From the NCBI RefSeq assembly GCF_900100545.1, contig NZ_FNDP01000008.1, forward strand, positions 62,001 to 126,000: a stretch of DNA of 64,000 bases, in the 5' to 3' direction. Below the pieces are notes generated by a model. That model saw nothing but the letters and a program-made list of their open reading frames with translations. It was not told the DNA's origin and did no database searches. The position numbers and the translations under genes are program-made. Of this stretch, positions 18,254 through 26,663 are shown one piece after another. The first letter of the stretch is position 1, and each line of letters opens with the position of its first letter. This DNA comes from Pseudobutyrivibrio sp. 49 (GTDB taxonomy: Bacteria; Bacillota; Clostridia; Lachnospirales; Lachnospiraceae).

Positions 18254-19042
18254 TTATTCCCTATTCTCTTCTATCCATTTGACAGCAAAATCTACTAGTG
18301 TCCTTTGGCTCATACAGCGGATAACAGTGCCTCCAAGCTCTGCCTTTTTTACAGTATTCTTCTCCTCGAAGGCGGCACCTATATCAACAAAATCCTCTCC
18401 ATCCACAAATAGTGTCTCGTAGGATTTCCATATGCGCTTGCCATCTTCCATCACGGCACTATGCTCGATTGTATTATGCTTGCTCTTATAATCAGCTCTC
18501 ACATCTGCCAGATGAATTGAGGTGTTCTTATCATAATCAACGCCTATTAACAGCACTTTACCATCAAGCTTATACAGCTTTCCTACTGGAGATTCCTCAC
18601 CAAAAATATCACACAGGTCGTGATTTTCTGTGAGATAGCTGGCATGCTTTCCCCAGGCAGCTACAGACCTGGCAGGATGGTCACTACGAAGAGCTCCTGG
18701 CCACTGACGGAACTTTTCCGCCGTGGCACCCATGGTGTTTGTTGGGGTTATTTTTTTGTCATAGGCTGGCCAGTTCTCTCGTATTATATTCCAATACTGT
18801 TCGTCCACATCCCAGTGGACTCCAGTATCAGGATCTAAATTTTTCCAGGACTGGGTAGGCATCATGATTGTGCCTTCCTGTCCAACTACTTCTATCAGTG
18901 CCTCAATAACAGTTTGGGCGCCACCACATACATAGCCAATCTGACCAAGAGAGGTGTGAACCATGACAGCATCACCTCTAGTCAGACCTACTGTTTTCAA
19001 TGCATCTATAATTTCATTTTTCACAACTGGTTTCATAATCAT
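18254..19042 (-). CDS. Aminoglycoside N3-acetyltransferase-like (Antibiotic_NAT family) protein
   Basis: The 262-residue protein has the family's opening DAVMVHTSLGQIGYVCGGA, the PTQSW segment and the SDHPARSVAAWG block. Members acetylate amines with acetyl-CoA; some confer aminoglycoside resistance, while others (YokD-like) have unknown substrates. It starts 15 nt after the malG-like gene and belongs to that operon by position, so an amino-sugar role is as plausible as resistance. Two starts two codons apart (19042 and 19036) are possible; the second is 6 nt after GGGGG. Confidence 0.8.
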   Translation of the reverse strand: MIMKPVVKNEIIDALKTVGLTRGDAVMVHTSLGQIGYVCGGAQTVIEALIEVVGQEGTIMMPTQSWKNLDPDTGVHWDVDEQYWNIIRENWPAYDKKITPTNTMGATAEKFRQWPGALRSDHPARSVAAWGKHASYLTENHDLCDIFGEESPVGKLYKLDGKVLLIGVDYDKNTSIHLADVRADYKSKHNTIEHSAVMEDGKRIWKSYETLFVDGEDFVDIGAAFEEKNTVKKAELGGTVIRCMSQRTLVDFAVKWIEENRE

Positions 19043-19057
19043 CCCCCGTGTCCTCGT

Positions 19058-19897
19058 CTATCCCTTAACAGCACCCTCTGCTATACCATTAACCATGTTT
19101 TTAACAAGGGCAAAATACAAAATTACGATAGGAACAGCAATAAACACACTTCCTGCTGCAAATCTTGAAAATTCTGTTTCGTCAAGACTCATTAAACCAA
19201 CGGCAACGGTGTATAAATCCTTTTCTTTAAGTAAAAGCTTAGGCAAGATAAAATCCGACCATGGCCAGGTAAAGGAAGTTAATGCCGTATATACGATAAT
19301 CGGTTTTGACAATGGTAGATTAATCTTCCAAAATATCTGGGCTGAATTTGCTCCATCTATTTTGGCTGCCTCATCTATTGCCTTGGGAATAGTATCGAAA
19401 AATCCTTTTTGTGTGAGATACCCCATAGGCGCTCCAGCAGCGTAGATTAAAATCAATCCCCAAATCTGATTGATTAAGCCAAACTGTGTCATCAGAATGT
19501 ATACCGCAGTCATTCCCATAAAGGATGGAAACATACCAAGAACCATGGTAGTTTTCATCATTGGTTTTCTTGCCCTAAACTCAAATCTGGACATGGTATA
19601 AGCTGTAAGTATTGTAAGAAAGGTGCCCAAAATACAGCTTCCTGCTGCCACAAATAAAGTATTAAAAAACCATCTTGGGTAATTGTACATGGTGGTATCA
19701 GTAAATAATTTCTTAAAAGTATCTATGCTATAGGTGGTCGGGAAAAATCCTTCAAAGGAATAAATACTTCCTGATTTTGAAAAGGAAGCCAGCACTATCC
19801 AAAGACAAGGAAAGAAAAATATAAATCCAACCACTATAAGAAGGGCATAGGTCCATACTGCATCAAAGACCTTCCCAAAGCTCTGCTTTTTCATCAT
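19058..19897 (-). CDS. Maltodextrin-type ABC transporter permease (MalG-like)
   Basis: This 279-residue permease has six predicted helices and the EAA loop EAAKIDGANSAQIFWKINLP. It overlaps the MalF-like gene by 4 nt. It forms the sugar channel with MalF. The ATPase (MsmX/UgpC type) is not encoded here, as is common in Firmicutes, where one shared ATPase serves many importers. Confidence 0.92.
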   Translation of the reverse strand: MMKKQSFGKVFDAVWTYALLIVVGFIFFFPCLWIVLASFSKSGSIYSFEGFFPTTYSIDTFKKLFTDTTMYNYPRWFFNTLFVAAGSCILGTFLTILTAYTMSRFEFRARKPMMKTTMVLGMFPSFMGMTAVYILMTQFGLINQIWGLILIYAAGAPMGYLTQKGFFDTIPKAIDEAAKIDGANSAQIFWKINLPLSKPIIVYTALTSFTWPWSDFILPKLLLKEKDLYTVAVGLMSLDETEFSRFAAGSVFIAVPIVILYFALVKNMVNGIAEGAVKG

Positions 19898-21213
19898 TGG
19901 AATGTATCCTCCTCTTTAAAGGATGGTGAGTTCACATAAACTGCAAGTGAAATCACTGAAGTGATAATGAATATTATCAAACTTATTGCTGCTCCTATGC
20001 AGTAATAATTATTGTCGATTGAAAGATTGTATAGCCAGTTAATCAGCAAATCTGTATCGCTGGCAAGGAAATATCCATCAAGATATAATCCACCTCTCAA
20101 GAAATAGAAAATACCAAAATTATTGAAATTTCCAATAAACTGTCCTAAAAGCACTGGCATAGTGGCAAAGAGCATAAATGGTAAGGTCAGCTTCTTAAAC
20201 TGCTGAAAAGAAGTAGCTCCATCTATTCTGGCTGCCTCATATAAAGACATATCTCTGTTTGATAAATGTCCTGTTGCCAGTAGCATAATAGCTGGAACAC
20301 TTATCCAACAATTAACTAAAAGACCAATCAGTCTTGCTATCCACTTTGCATCCAAATCTAAAAATCCAATTGGTACTCCTCCTACAGAGCGAATAAGCTG
20401 ATTAACAGGACCACCATATGAAAACATAAATTTAAAAGCTAAAAGAGTAATAAATCCTGGGATGGCATAAGCCAGAATTGGGAAAGCTCTAAAAAATGCT
20501 TTTCCTTTTACACAGTCTTTATTTAATAAAAGGGCCAGACCTATTCCTGCAAAATAATTAAGTGTTGTAGAAACCACTGCCCATAAAATATTCCAGCCCA
20601 GTATTCTAATAAAGGTAGGAGCAAACTTTGAGAGTGTAAGTATCTTTTTAAAGTTATCGAAGCCCACCCAATCTACAAGCTCAGGCGGAACAGTGCTCCC
20701 ACCATAATTAGTGAATGAAATAAGTATCATGAATATAATTGGAAGAATATTAAAAACACATATTCCAATCACAGGTAACACCAATACCGTTACATAGAAT
20801 TTTCTATCTATTAATTCCTTTAGCTCTTCTTTAAAACCTTTTGGTCGCTTTCCTGAAATTATCGTATTTTCGATATTAATAACATCCTTTAAATTCGAGA
20901 TATAAACTCCAATAAAAAGCGCCATCACTATCCAGGCAAAAATACCCATCAGTAGCATTACTACTGAATTATCGCCTGCTATTCCAAGCCAGGCATCTGC
21001 CTTCTGAGTTCCTAAGGTAAAGAAGCCCTCGATATCCTTACCGCCTCTGACAAGCATGTAAGAAATAAATCCAATTTCCAAAAGCAAAAATATGATTCCC
21101 TTGGCAATGCACCCATATAAAATCTGGCCGCTGCCCATGAGAAGAGCTGAAAGCTTTACACGCCACGAACTATTTTTGAAAACTCCTATGTAATTCTTAA
21201 ATCCTTCTAACAT
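19894..21213 (-). CDS. Maltodextrin-type ABC transporter permease (MalF-like)
   Basis: This 439-residue permease has an N-terminal extension of about 140 residues with extra hydrophobic segments, then the six-helix core and the EAA loop YEAARIDGATSFQQFKKLTLP. Lies 11 nt after the binding-protein gene. Partner of the MalG-like subunit. Confidence 0.92.
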   Translation of the reverse strand: MLEGFKNYIGVFKNSSWRVKLSALLMGSGQILYGCIAKGIIFLLLEIGFISYMLVRGGKDIEGFFTLGTQKADAWLGIAGDNSVVMLLMGIFAWIVMALFIGVYISNLKDVINIENTIISGKRPKGFKEELKELIDRKFYVTVLVLPVIGICVFNILPIIFMILISFTNYGGSTVPPELVDWVGFDNFKKILTLSKFAPTFIRILGWNILWAVVSTTLNYFAGIGLALLLNKDCVKGKAFFRAFPILAYAIPGFITLLAFKFMFSYGGPVNQLIRSVGGVPIGFLDLDAKWIARLIGLLVNCWISVPAIMLLATGHLSNRDMSLYEAARIDGATSFQQFKKLTLPFMLFATMPVLLGQFIGNFNNFGIFYFLRGGLYLDGYFLASDTDLLINWLYNLSIDNNYYCIGAAISLIIFIITSVISLAVYVNSPSFKEEDTFQ

Positions 21214-21224
21214 TATTTCTTCCT

Positions 21225-22682
21225 CTATTCCAAGGTATAAATCGCATCATGAATCTGATTGCACATATCCTCAAGACCTGCTTTCATAGAATCCAAGTCC
21301 TTATATTTCTTCTCAGCTTCACTTCTAAAGGCATCCTTTGCCAAATCAGTAAAGAAGGTCTGACCTGGAGTCCAAATCTGACTCACTTCCTTGATAGATG
21401 GCATAAGTACAATATTGCCCTTATCAAGCTCTTCAAACATATCCTTTGAAAGACCACCTAATTCTGAGGCTGCGTCCTCTCTGGCTGGAGCTATTCCAAG
21501 AGTCTCGTTTCTCAGCATAATCATCTCATAGCTGGTGGCAAAATTTACGAAAGCAAAGCATGCATTTGGGTACTTTGTATAAGAGCTAATGGCATATCCA
21601 TTAACGCCTCCCATTGTTTTACTATCCACAAGCTTAGGGTTTTCCTCTGTAAGATTTCCACTTTCAGGAAGCTTAGGAAGCCCTGTCATAACAAGATTCT
21701 CCTTAGCCTTCTCCTCTGCTTCTGCCTGAGCTAATCCCTGACCTACATATTCATTTACCAATTCATCATAAAAGGTTGAGTAGGTATCAGGAGTAGAAAG
21801 TGTTGCAAAATATGTACCATCAGCAAGCTTGCTGTAAGCGTTAGTAGTTATAGTATCATCAATACAATCTTCATTCATTGTGCTGGCAAGCTGGCTTAAT
21901 ACCCATGCGCCCTTTTCTGAATCTCCTGCTGCAAATCCAATATCCTCTGGATTTGTATTGTTATCACCAAAGATATATCCACCATAAGAAAACAGGAAGC
22001 CACTAGAAAAATACACATCATATAAGGACTTCATATATCCATACTGTTCTGAATTTTCCTGATGACGCTGGACAGAAAAATCATACATATTCTTCCAGTC
22101 CTCTATCATATCTGGCACATCATTGGAATTTGCATCCCAATTTTCTTTCCAGTCCTCAGGCAGTAAATCCTTTCTGTAGTAAAGCATAGGAGCCTGCACA
22201 TTTACTGGTACTCCACAGGTATAAGTACTTCCATCAACATCAACCTTATAGGCCTGCCATGCTGTTTCTGGAATCTGAGAATAACAATCCAACTCCTCCA
22301 CTGGAAGTGGCAAAATATGTTTGCCTTGCGCATACTGCATAATCACGTCATTTGCCTGATACAAAACATCTGGGCCATAACCATAAGGACCATCATTTGC
22401 CAAATCCAAATACTGATCCATATTGGCATCAACAGCTGTTATTCCATACTGCTCATATTCCTTGTTAAAAGCCTCTATAAGCTGACTAAAATATCCCTTT
22501 GAAATGGCAGTGTCATTTTCCAAAACCTGAATAGTAACATTTTCTTCAAGTTCTCCGCTGAAAATACCGTTTGCCGTTGAACCTTCACTGGCTGCACTAG
22601 AATTTTCAGCTTCACTACCACATCCATTTAACAGGCCAAGCGACATAATCGCTACAAGCATCATTGCTATTTTTCGTTTCAT
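21225..22682 (-). CDS. Maltodextrin-binding lipoprotein (MalE-like)
   Basis: The 485-residue protein has a lipoprotein signal with the lipobox LLNGC and a family 1 sugar-binding fold; the hinge-region GVPVNVQAPMLYYRKDLLPE is typical of MalE-like proteins. It captures oligosaccharides for the MalFG-like permeases encoded right after it. The GH13 enzyme upstream supports alpha-glucan oligosaccharides as ligands. Confidence 0.9.
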   Translation of the reverse strand: MKRKIAMMLVAIMSLGLLNGCGSEAENSSAASEGSTANGIFSGELEENVTIQVLENDTAISKGYFSQLIEAFNKEYEQYGITAVDANMDQYLDLANDGPYGYGPDVLYQANDVIMQYAQGKHILPLPVEELDCYSQIPETAWQAYKVDVDGSTYTCGVPVNVQAPMLYYRKDLLPEDWKENWDANSNDVPDMIEDWKNMYDFSVQRHQENSEQYGYMKSLYDVYFSSGFLFSYGGYIFGDNNTNPEDIGFAAGDSEKGAWVLSQLASTMNEDCIDDTITTNAYSKLADGTYFATLSTPDTYSTFYDELVNEYVGQGLAQAEAEEKAKENLVMTGLPKLPESGNLTEENPKLVDSKTMGGVNGYAISSYTKYPNACFAFVNFATSYEMIMLRNETLGIAPAREDAASELGGLSKDMFEELDKGNIVLMPSIKEVSQIWTPGQTFFTDLAKDAFRSEAEKKYKDLDSMKAGLEDMCNQIHDAIYTLE

Positions 22683-22694
22683 TTTCTATTCCCC

Positions 22695-24326
22695 CTATAC
22701 ATCCATCTGTATCGTATATACGGTAGGACTTTTTATTGTAAGTATTGCATTTTTTCCATTGTAACTTCTTACAAGCTTTATCGCACCATCTTCATGTTTT
22801 ATAGAAACATCTCCCCATTGTAAAACAGGATTTTTCTTTAGCGCCAATAAGCCCTTGATTTTATCCATAAGCTCTATATCCCAATGGTTCTTATCCCAGT
22901 CAAAACAACGTCTGCAATCAGGATCATATCCACCCTCCATAGCAATCTCCGTTCCATAGTAGATACAAGGTGTTCCAGGGAAAAACATGGTTAACGCTAT
23001 GGCTGTCTCAAGCTTTTTCTTATCTTTTCCGATTTCTGTAAAGAAACGCAATGTGTCGTGGCTATCCAGCAAATTAAGCATCATGTAATTTACCTGCTCC
23101 ATGTTTCGCATAAGAATAGAATTCAAATGCTGAACTGTCTTCTTCTCATCGCATCTTCCTTTTGCAAAGTAATCTAGACATACCTTCGTATATGCGTAAT
23201 TCATAATGCTGTCCTGTTGCTCTCCCATAAGTGCAGGATATGCATCATGCCAATTTTCGCCAATAATTACTGCATCCTTCTTTTTTGCCTTAACAGCCTT
23301 CCTAAACTGACGCCAGAAATCATGAGAGACCTCATCTGCCACATCAAGTCGCCATCCATCAATATCAGCTACATCAATCCAGTATGTTGCAATATCTAAA
23401 AGGAACTGCTGCACTGCTGGAACCGCTGTGTTCAGCTTAGGCATATACTCACAATGGGCAAAGCACTCAAAGTTGCGCTTTTTCATATCAAGCTTGTCAC
23501 CATCTATGATGAACCAATCATAGAACTCAGAGGCTTTTCCCTTCTTTACCACGTCCGCAAACTCATTCATCTTATCGCTGCAATGATTGAATACCGCATC
23601 TAAAACAATCTTGATTCCACGCTTGTGAGCTTCTTCTACAAGCTTTACCAAATCTTCTGTAGTACCAAACTGTGGGTCGATTTTCTTGTAATTGATGATG
23701 TTGTATTTATGGTTGGATTCTGACTCAAATATAGGTGTAAGATAAATGCCTGAGATTCCTAAATCCTTAAGGTAATCCAGTCTCTTGATAATGCCCTTCA
23801 AATCCCCACCTGCATGGTTCTTTGGTGTAGGCTTATCACCCCATTTCATATCTATGTAAGACATGTCTTTGTTCTCATCACCTACGCAGAATCTATCAAC
23901 AAAGATTTGATAGAATACTGTCTCTGGCATCCAGTCCACCATAGGCATCACATCATTTTCATTAATGTATGGCAGCTGGAAGAAATTATAAAAGCACTCT
24001 TCGTAGTTGTAATCCTTGGTGAGACCGTCCTCACTGAAGTAATATTTCTTTCCCTTTTCTTCAAGCTCAAAAATATATACTAATCTTACGTCGTTAATAT
24101 TAAGCTTCACCTCATAAAAAGCGTAAAGCTCATCCTCATATTTAAGTGGAACCTCTTCAGTAAATCTTTCCTTTTGGTAATCATATTTAACGCCGTAAAT
24201 GATTTTTACTTTCAGACCAGCCTCTGCATCTTCTTTTGCAGTTCTAAGTCTGATGACCACCTCCTCCTTTGATAATGGAAAACAATATCTCGATTCTGGT
24301 ATATGTAACAGTGCGTGCTTATTCAT
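22695..24326 (-). CDS. GH13 neopullulanase/cyclomaltodextrinase-like alpha-amylase
   Basis: This 543-residue enzyme has no signal peptide, so it acts in the cytoplasm on imported maltodextrins. An N-terminal beta domain of about 120 residues (CBM34-like) precedes the barrel. Catalytic residues are Asp328 in GWRLDVADEV, Glu357 in IIGENWHD and Asp424 in LDSHDTLR; the conserved DAVFNH is also present. It lies 12 nt after the lipoprotein gene in the same operon as the importer. Confidence 0.92.
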   Translation of the reverse strand: MNKHALLHIPESRYCFPLSKEEVVIRLRTAKEDAEAGLKVKIIYGVKYDYQKERFTEEVPLKYEDELYAFYEVKLNINDVRLVYIFELEEKGKKYYFSEDGLTKDYNYEECFYNFFQLPYINENDVMPMVDWMPETVFYQIFVDRFCVGDENKDMSYIDMKWGDKPTPKNHAGGDLKGIIKRLDYLKDLGISGIYLTPIFESESNHKYNIINYKKIDPQFGTTEDLVKLVEEAHKRGIKIVLDAVFNHCSDKMNEFADVVKKGKASEFYDWFIIDGDKLDMKKRNFECFAHCEYMPKLNTAVPAVQQFLLDIATYWIDVADIDGWRLDVADEVSHDFWRQFRKAVKAKKKDAVIIGENWHDAYPALMGEQQDSIMNYAYTKVCLDYFAKGRCDEKKTVQHLNSILMRNMEQVNYMMLNLLDSHDTLRFFTEIGKDKKKLETAIALTMFFPGTPCIYYGTEIAMEGGYDPDCRRCFDWDKNHWDIELMDKIKGLLALKKNPVLQWGDVSIKHEDGAIKLVRSYNGKNAILTIKSPTVYTIQMDV

Positions 24327-24337
24327 CTAAAAACTCC

Positions 24338-25132
24338 TTATTCTACGAAATTCCAGGTAATCTTGTCATATGGGTTTGAGTTAAAATTCTCTCTTGTTTC
24401 CTCTGTGTAATATGGGTCCTCCTCGTCGTACACATCTTCACCAGGATAAGTTGTAAGTACAAAGGTATATGTACCTGCAACAGCAACCTCGATATTCGAC
24501 TTCTCAGCAGGTGTATCTCCCAAGCCTCCCGAATTCTTGAAATATGTAGTGCCATCAAACATTCCTGACTCAAGATAACCATAGCCTCTCTGATTTGACC
24601 AGCTGGAATCTGTAGCAAACTGGAATTGATCTCCTTCATTAAGCTCAAGGGTTATCGTATATACGTTTTCATTTTTCACATCTTCTTTTGTGAACTTCTG
24701 GGATTCTCCAATAACCTTTCCCCAGTCTGATTCACTTAAGACATCCGAAGTACCAGAACCTACAATATAAAACTCTCTGGTGTCCTCAGTATAGCTGACA
24801 AAACCTGCATACAAAGGAGTATCCTCAGTAATAGCTCTGTCAAAATCAAACTCTCTGGTAAGCTTTGGTGTTGCAAACCAGCCAACAAAGGTATATCCAT
24901 CTTTTTCAGGAATAAAGCTTTCTACCTTTTCTTTATGAGCTACTGTGGCTGTATCAAGTACTGTAGTACCATCGGAATCATAAAAGGTAACTGTGTGTTC
25001 ATCCGCCTGCACCTGTGACTCAGCATTTATCTCAGCTGAAGTCATATCCTCGCTACTTCCGCAACCTGTCATTGAAACCGCATTTACGATTACACATGCT
25101 AATAATAAATAACTTACAATTCTTTTCTTCAT
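24338..25132 (-). CDS. Surface lipoprotein with InlB-type repeat and probable starch-binding domain
   Basis: The 264-residue lipoprotein has the lipobox SMTGC. Residues about 45-110 resemble a Listeria-Bacteroides (InlB B-type) repeat, with the characteristic KDGYTFVGWFATP. The C-terminal half has FYIVGSG followed by beta-rich segments and aromatic residues, like glycan-binding modules of SusE/F type. As the first gene of the maltodextrin operon it probably helps hold starch fragments at the surface. The function is inferred. Confidence 0.7.
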   Translation of the reverse strand: MKKRIVSYLLLACVIVNAVSMTGCGSSEDMTSAEINAESQVQADEHTVTFYDSDGTTVLDTATVAHKEKVESFIPEKDGYTFVGWFATPKLTREFDFDRAITEDTPLYAGFVSYTEDTREFYIVGSGTSDVLSESDWGKVIGESQKFTKEDVKNENVYTITLELNEGDQFQFATDSSWSNQRGYGYLESGMFDGTTYFKNSGGLGDTPAEKSNIEVAVAGTYTFVLTTYPGEDVYDEEDPYYTEETRENFNSNPYDKITWNFVE

Positions 25133-25150
25133 AGCAAAACCCTCCGTTTC

Positions 25151-25220
25151 ATTTAACCGTTTAAATTAAATTTTAAAAATATAAACAAGCTCTTGATATA
25201 GCTTGTTTAATCGTTTAAAC
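25151..25220. promoter_or_regulatory. Two LacI-type operators in the divergent maltodextrin promoter region
   Basis: ATTTAACCGTTTAAAT (25151-25166) and GTTTAATCGTTTAAAC (25205-25220) are near-palindromes with the central CG expected for LacI-family operators, 54 bp apart, about five helical turns. They lie between the divergent maltodextrin operon and its LacI-type gene. A TATAAT at 25232-25237 is the likely -10 of the regulator gene, so the right operator would also cause autoregulation. Confidence 0.75.
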
Positions 25221-25287
25221 TAACTTCATAGTATAATTTTTATTTTTAGATGTCAATAGAGAATAAAAAATTCTTCGGAGGAGAAAA

Positions 25288-26088
25288 ATGGCAGGCAAAA
25301 AAGTCACCATAAAAGATGTTGCAAGGGAAGCTGGTGTGTCTGTAGCAACAGTATCATACGTGGTAAATGGAAGGACAGATTTGAAGATATCTGATGAGAC
25401 TAGAAAAAGAGTTTTACAGGTTATTAATCTTCTAAACTACTCTCCTAATCAGGCAGCAAAGGCTCTTGCCTCAAAGAGAAAAAGCCAGGTTGGGTTTGCC
25501 ATTTCTGATAGTAGTTCCATCTTAAAGATTGCAGATCAGATGCATGTCATGAAAACAATTGCAGCCTTCATGGGAGATAAGAATTACGATGTATTTTTAA
25601 TTCCCCCATCACGCTTTGAAAACTATGGTCAGGCAGATGCACTTATTTGCTACGACTTAGATAAAAAGACCTTTGCCTCTTTAGGCGATTGTAACTTTGC
25701 ACCACTTTTAGCTTTTGACTGCTACATTAATGACTCACTATTTTTCCAGATAAATACTAACCTGAACCGACTTAAAGCTGCCGCTGAAAAGAAATTTAAG
25801 GGTGCACCTTATCAATATGTGATGCTAGAAACACCTAATACAGAAAAGAAGGAATTTACCAATAACACTTTTGATAGTGTTATCTACATTGATAATCCCT
25901 CTGATTTTGATAAGCTATCCTGCGATAACCTACTTGTTTCCAGTGAAGTTTTATTAGATTTTGTTCCCAAAAAGTATAACGTATGCTACGAGCCTGATAT
26001 AACTACCGACAAACTTGAGTTACTTTATAAAGCTTACGAACAAGCTGCAGAAAGAATCCCAATCGAAAATCATAATCTTTGTATTTAA
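25288..26088 (+). CDS. LacI-family regulator of the maltodextrin operon, shortened effector domain
   Basis: The first 60 residues form a perfect LacI-type head and hinge: VTIKDVAREAGVSVATVSYVVNG and NYSPNQAAKALAS. The rest is only about 200 residues, against about 270 in family members, and the usual FHGIIVxP-like sugar-binding landmarks are not seen. Total length is 266. GGAGGAG precedes the ATG. Position and operators indicate control of the divergent maltodextrin operon. The reduced effector domain may bind a ligand differently or only dimerise. Confidence 0.85.
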   Translation: MAGKKVTIKDVAREAGVSVATVSYVVNGRTDLKISDETRKRVLQVINLLNYSPNQAAKALASKRKSQVGFAISDSSSILKIADQMHVMKTIAAFMGDKNYDVFLIPPSRFENYGQADALICYDLDKKTFASLGDCNFAPLLAFDCYINDSLFFQINTNLNRLKAAAEKKFKGAPYQYVMLETPNTEKKEFTNNTFDSVIYIDNPSDFDKLSCDNLLVSSEVLLDFVPKKYNVCYEPDITTDKLELLYKAYEQAAERIPIENHNLCI

Positions 26089-26097
26089 ACCTAACTC

Positions 26098-26132
26098 TTG
26101 ATTCACCTATTTACCTACGTTATAATAGTGTA
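26098..26132 (+). promoter_or_regulatory. Promoter and half-conserved operator of the Rrf2 regulator gene
   Basis: TTGATT (26098-26103), 17 nt, TATAAT (26121-26126). TTACCTACGTTATAATAG at 26111-26128 keeps the left half TACCTAC and the ATAG of the sulfur-operon operators, suggesting autoregulation. Confidence 0.6.
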
Positions 26133-26159
26133 AATAAAAAGCGATTAGGAGGTACGTAA

Positions 26160-26561
26160 ATGTTTAGTACAAAAGGAAGATACGCACTTCGAGTTATGAT
26201 AGATTTAGCTCAGCAGAATCAGGAAGAATACATTCCTCTTAAGGACATTGCAGAGCGTCAGGATATTTCAAAGAAGTATTTGGAGATTATTGTTAAAGAG
26301 CTTGTCCACGGCGGTTTTGTCAAAGGCGTCAGCGGAAAAGGCGGCGGCTATCAGCTCACTCGCCCTGCAAATGAGTACTCTGTAGGCGAAATAATCGAGC
26401 TTATGGAAGGAAGCCTCTCTCCTGTAGCCTGCCTCTCAGATGAAAACTATTCATGCCCTAGAGAAAGCATCTGCAAAACACTTCCTATGTGGACTGAGTT
26501 CTACATGCTTGAAAGAGATTTCTTCTATGGCAAAAAACTTAGTGATTTAGTGGTTTCTTAG
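26160..26561 (+). CDS. Rrf2-family transcription regulator with a three-cysteine motif
   Basis: The 133-residue protein opens with MFSTKGRYALRVMIDLA and has the recognition helix ISKKYLEIIVKEL and the wing GKGGGYQLTRP, all typical of Rrf2 (IscR/CymR/NsrR). Cys91, Cys99 and Cys105 lie where IscR and NsrR bind an iron-sulfur cluster; B. subtilis CymR lacks this set. AGGAGG precedes the start. Five operator-like sites in this window, four of them on sulfur operons and one on its own promoter, make it the best candidate for the sulfur-regulon repressor. That assignment is inference, since other Rrf2 proteins may exist elsewhere in the genome. Confidence 0.9.
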   Translation: MFSTKGRYALRVMIDLAQQNQEEYIPLKDIAERQDISKKYLEIIVKELVHGGFVKGVSGKGGGYQLTRPANEYSVGEIIELMEGSLSPVACLSDENYSCPRESICKTLPMWTEFYMLERDFFYGKKLSDLVVS

Positions 26562-26592
26562 GCCTTTTGCAATTGAATTTGAACTATCTTTA

Positions 26593-26632
26593 TGGTATAA
26601 AAAGTTGGTTTGACTTTTTATACCATTTTTAT
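26593..26632 (+). terminator. Terminator of the Rrf2 regulator gene
   Basis: TGGTATAAAAAGT pairs with ACTTTTTATACCA (13 bp, 7-nt loop), followed by TTTTTATTTT. Confidence 0.85.
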
Positions 26633-26663
26633 TTTAAGCAATACATGAGGAGACATAATTAAT

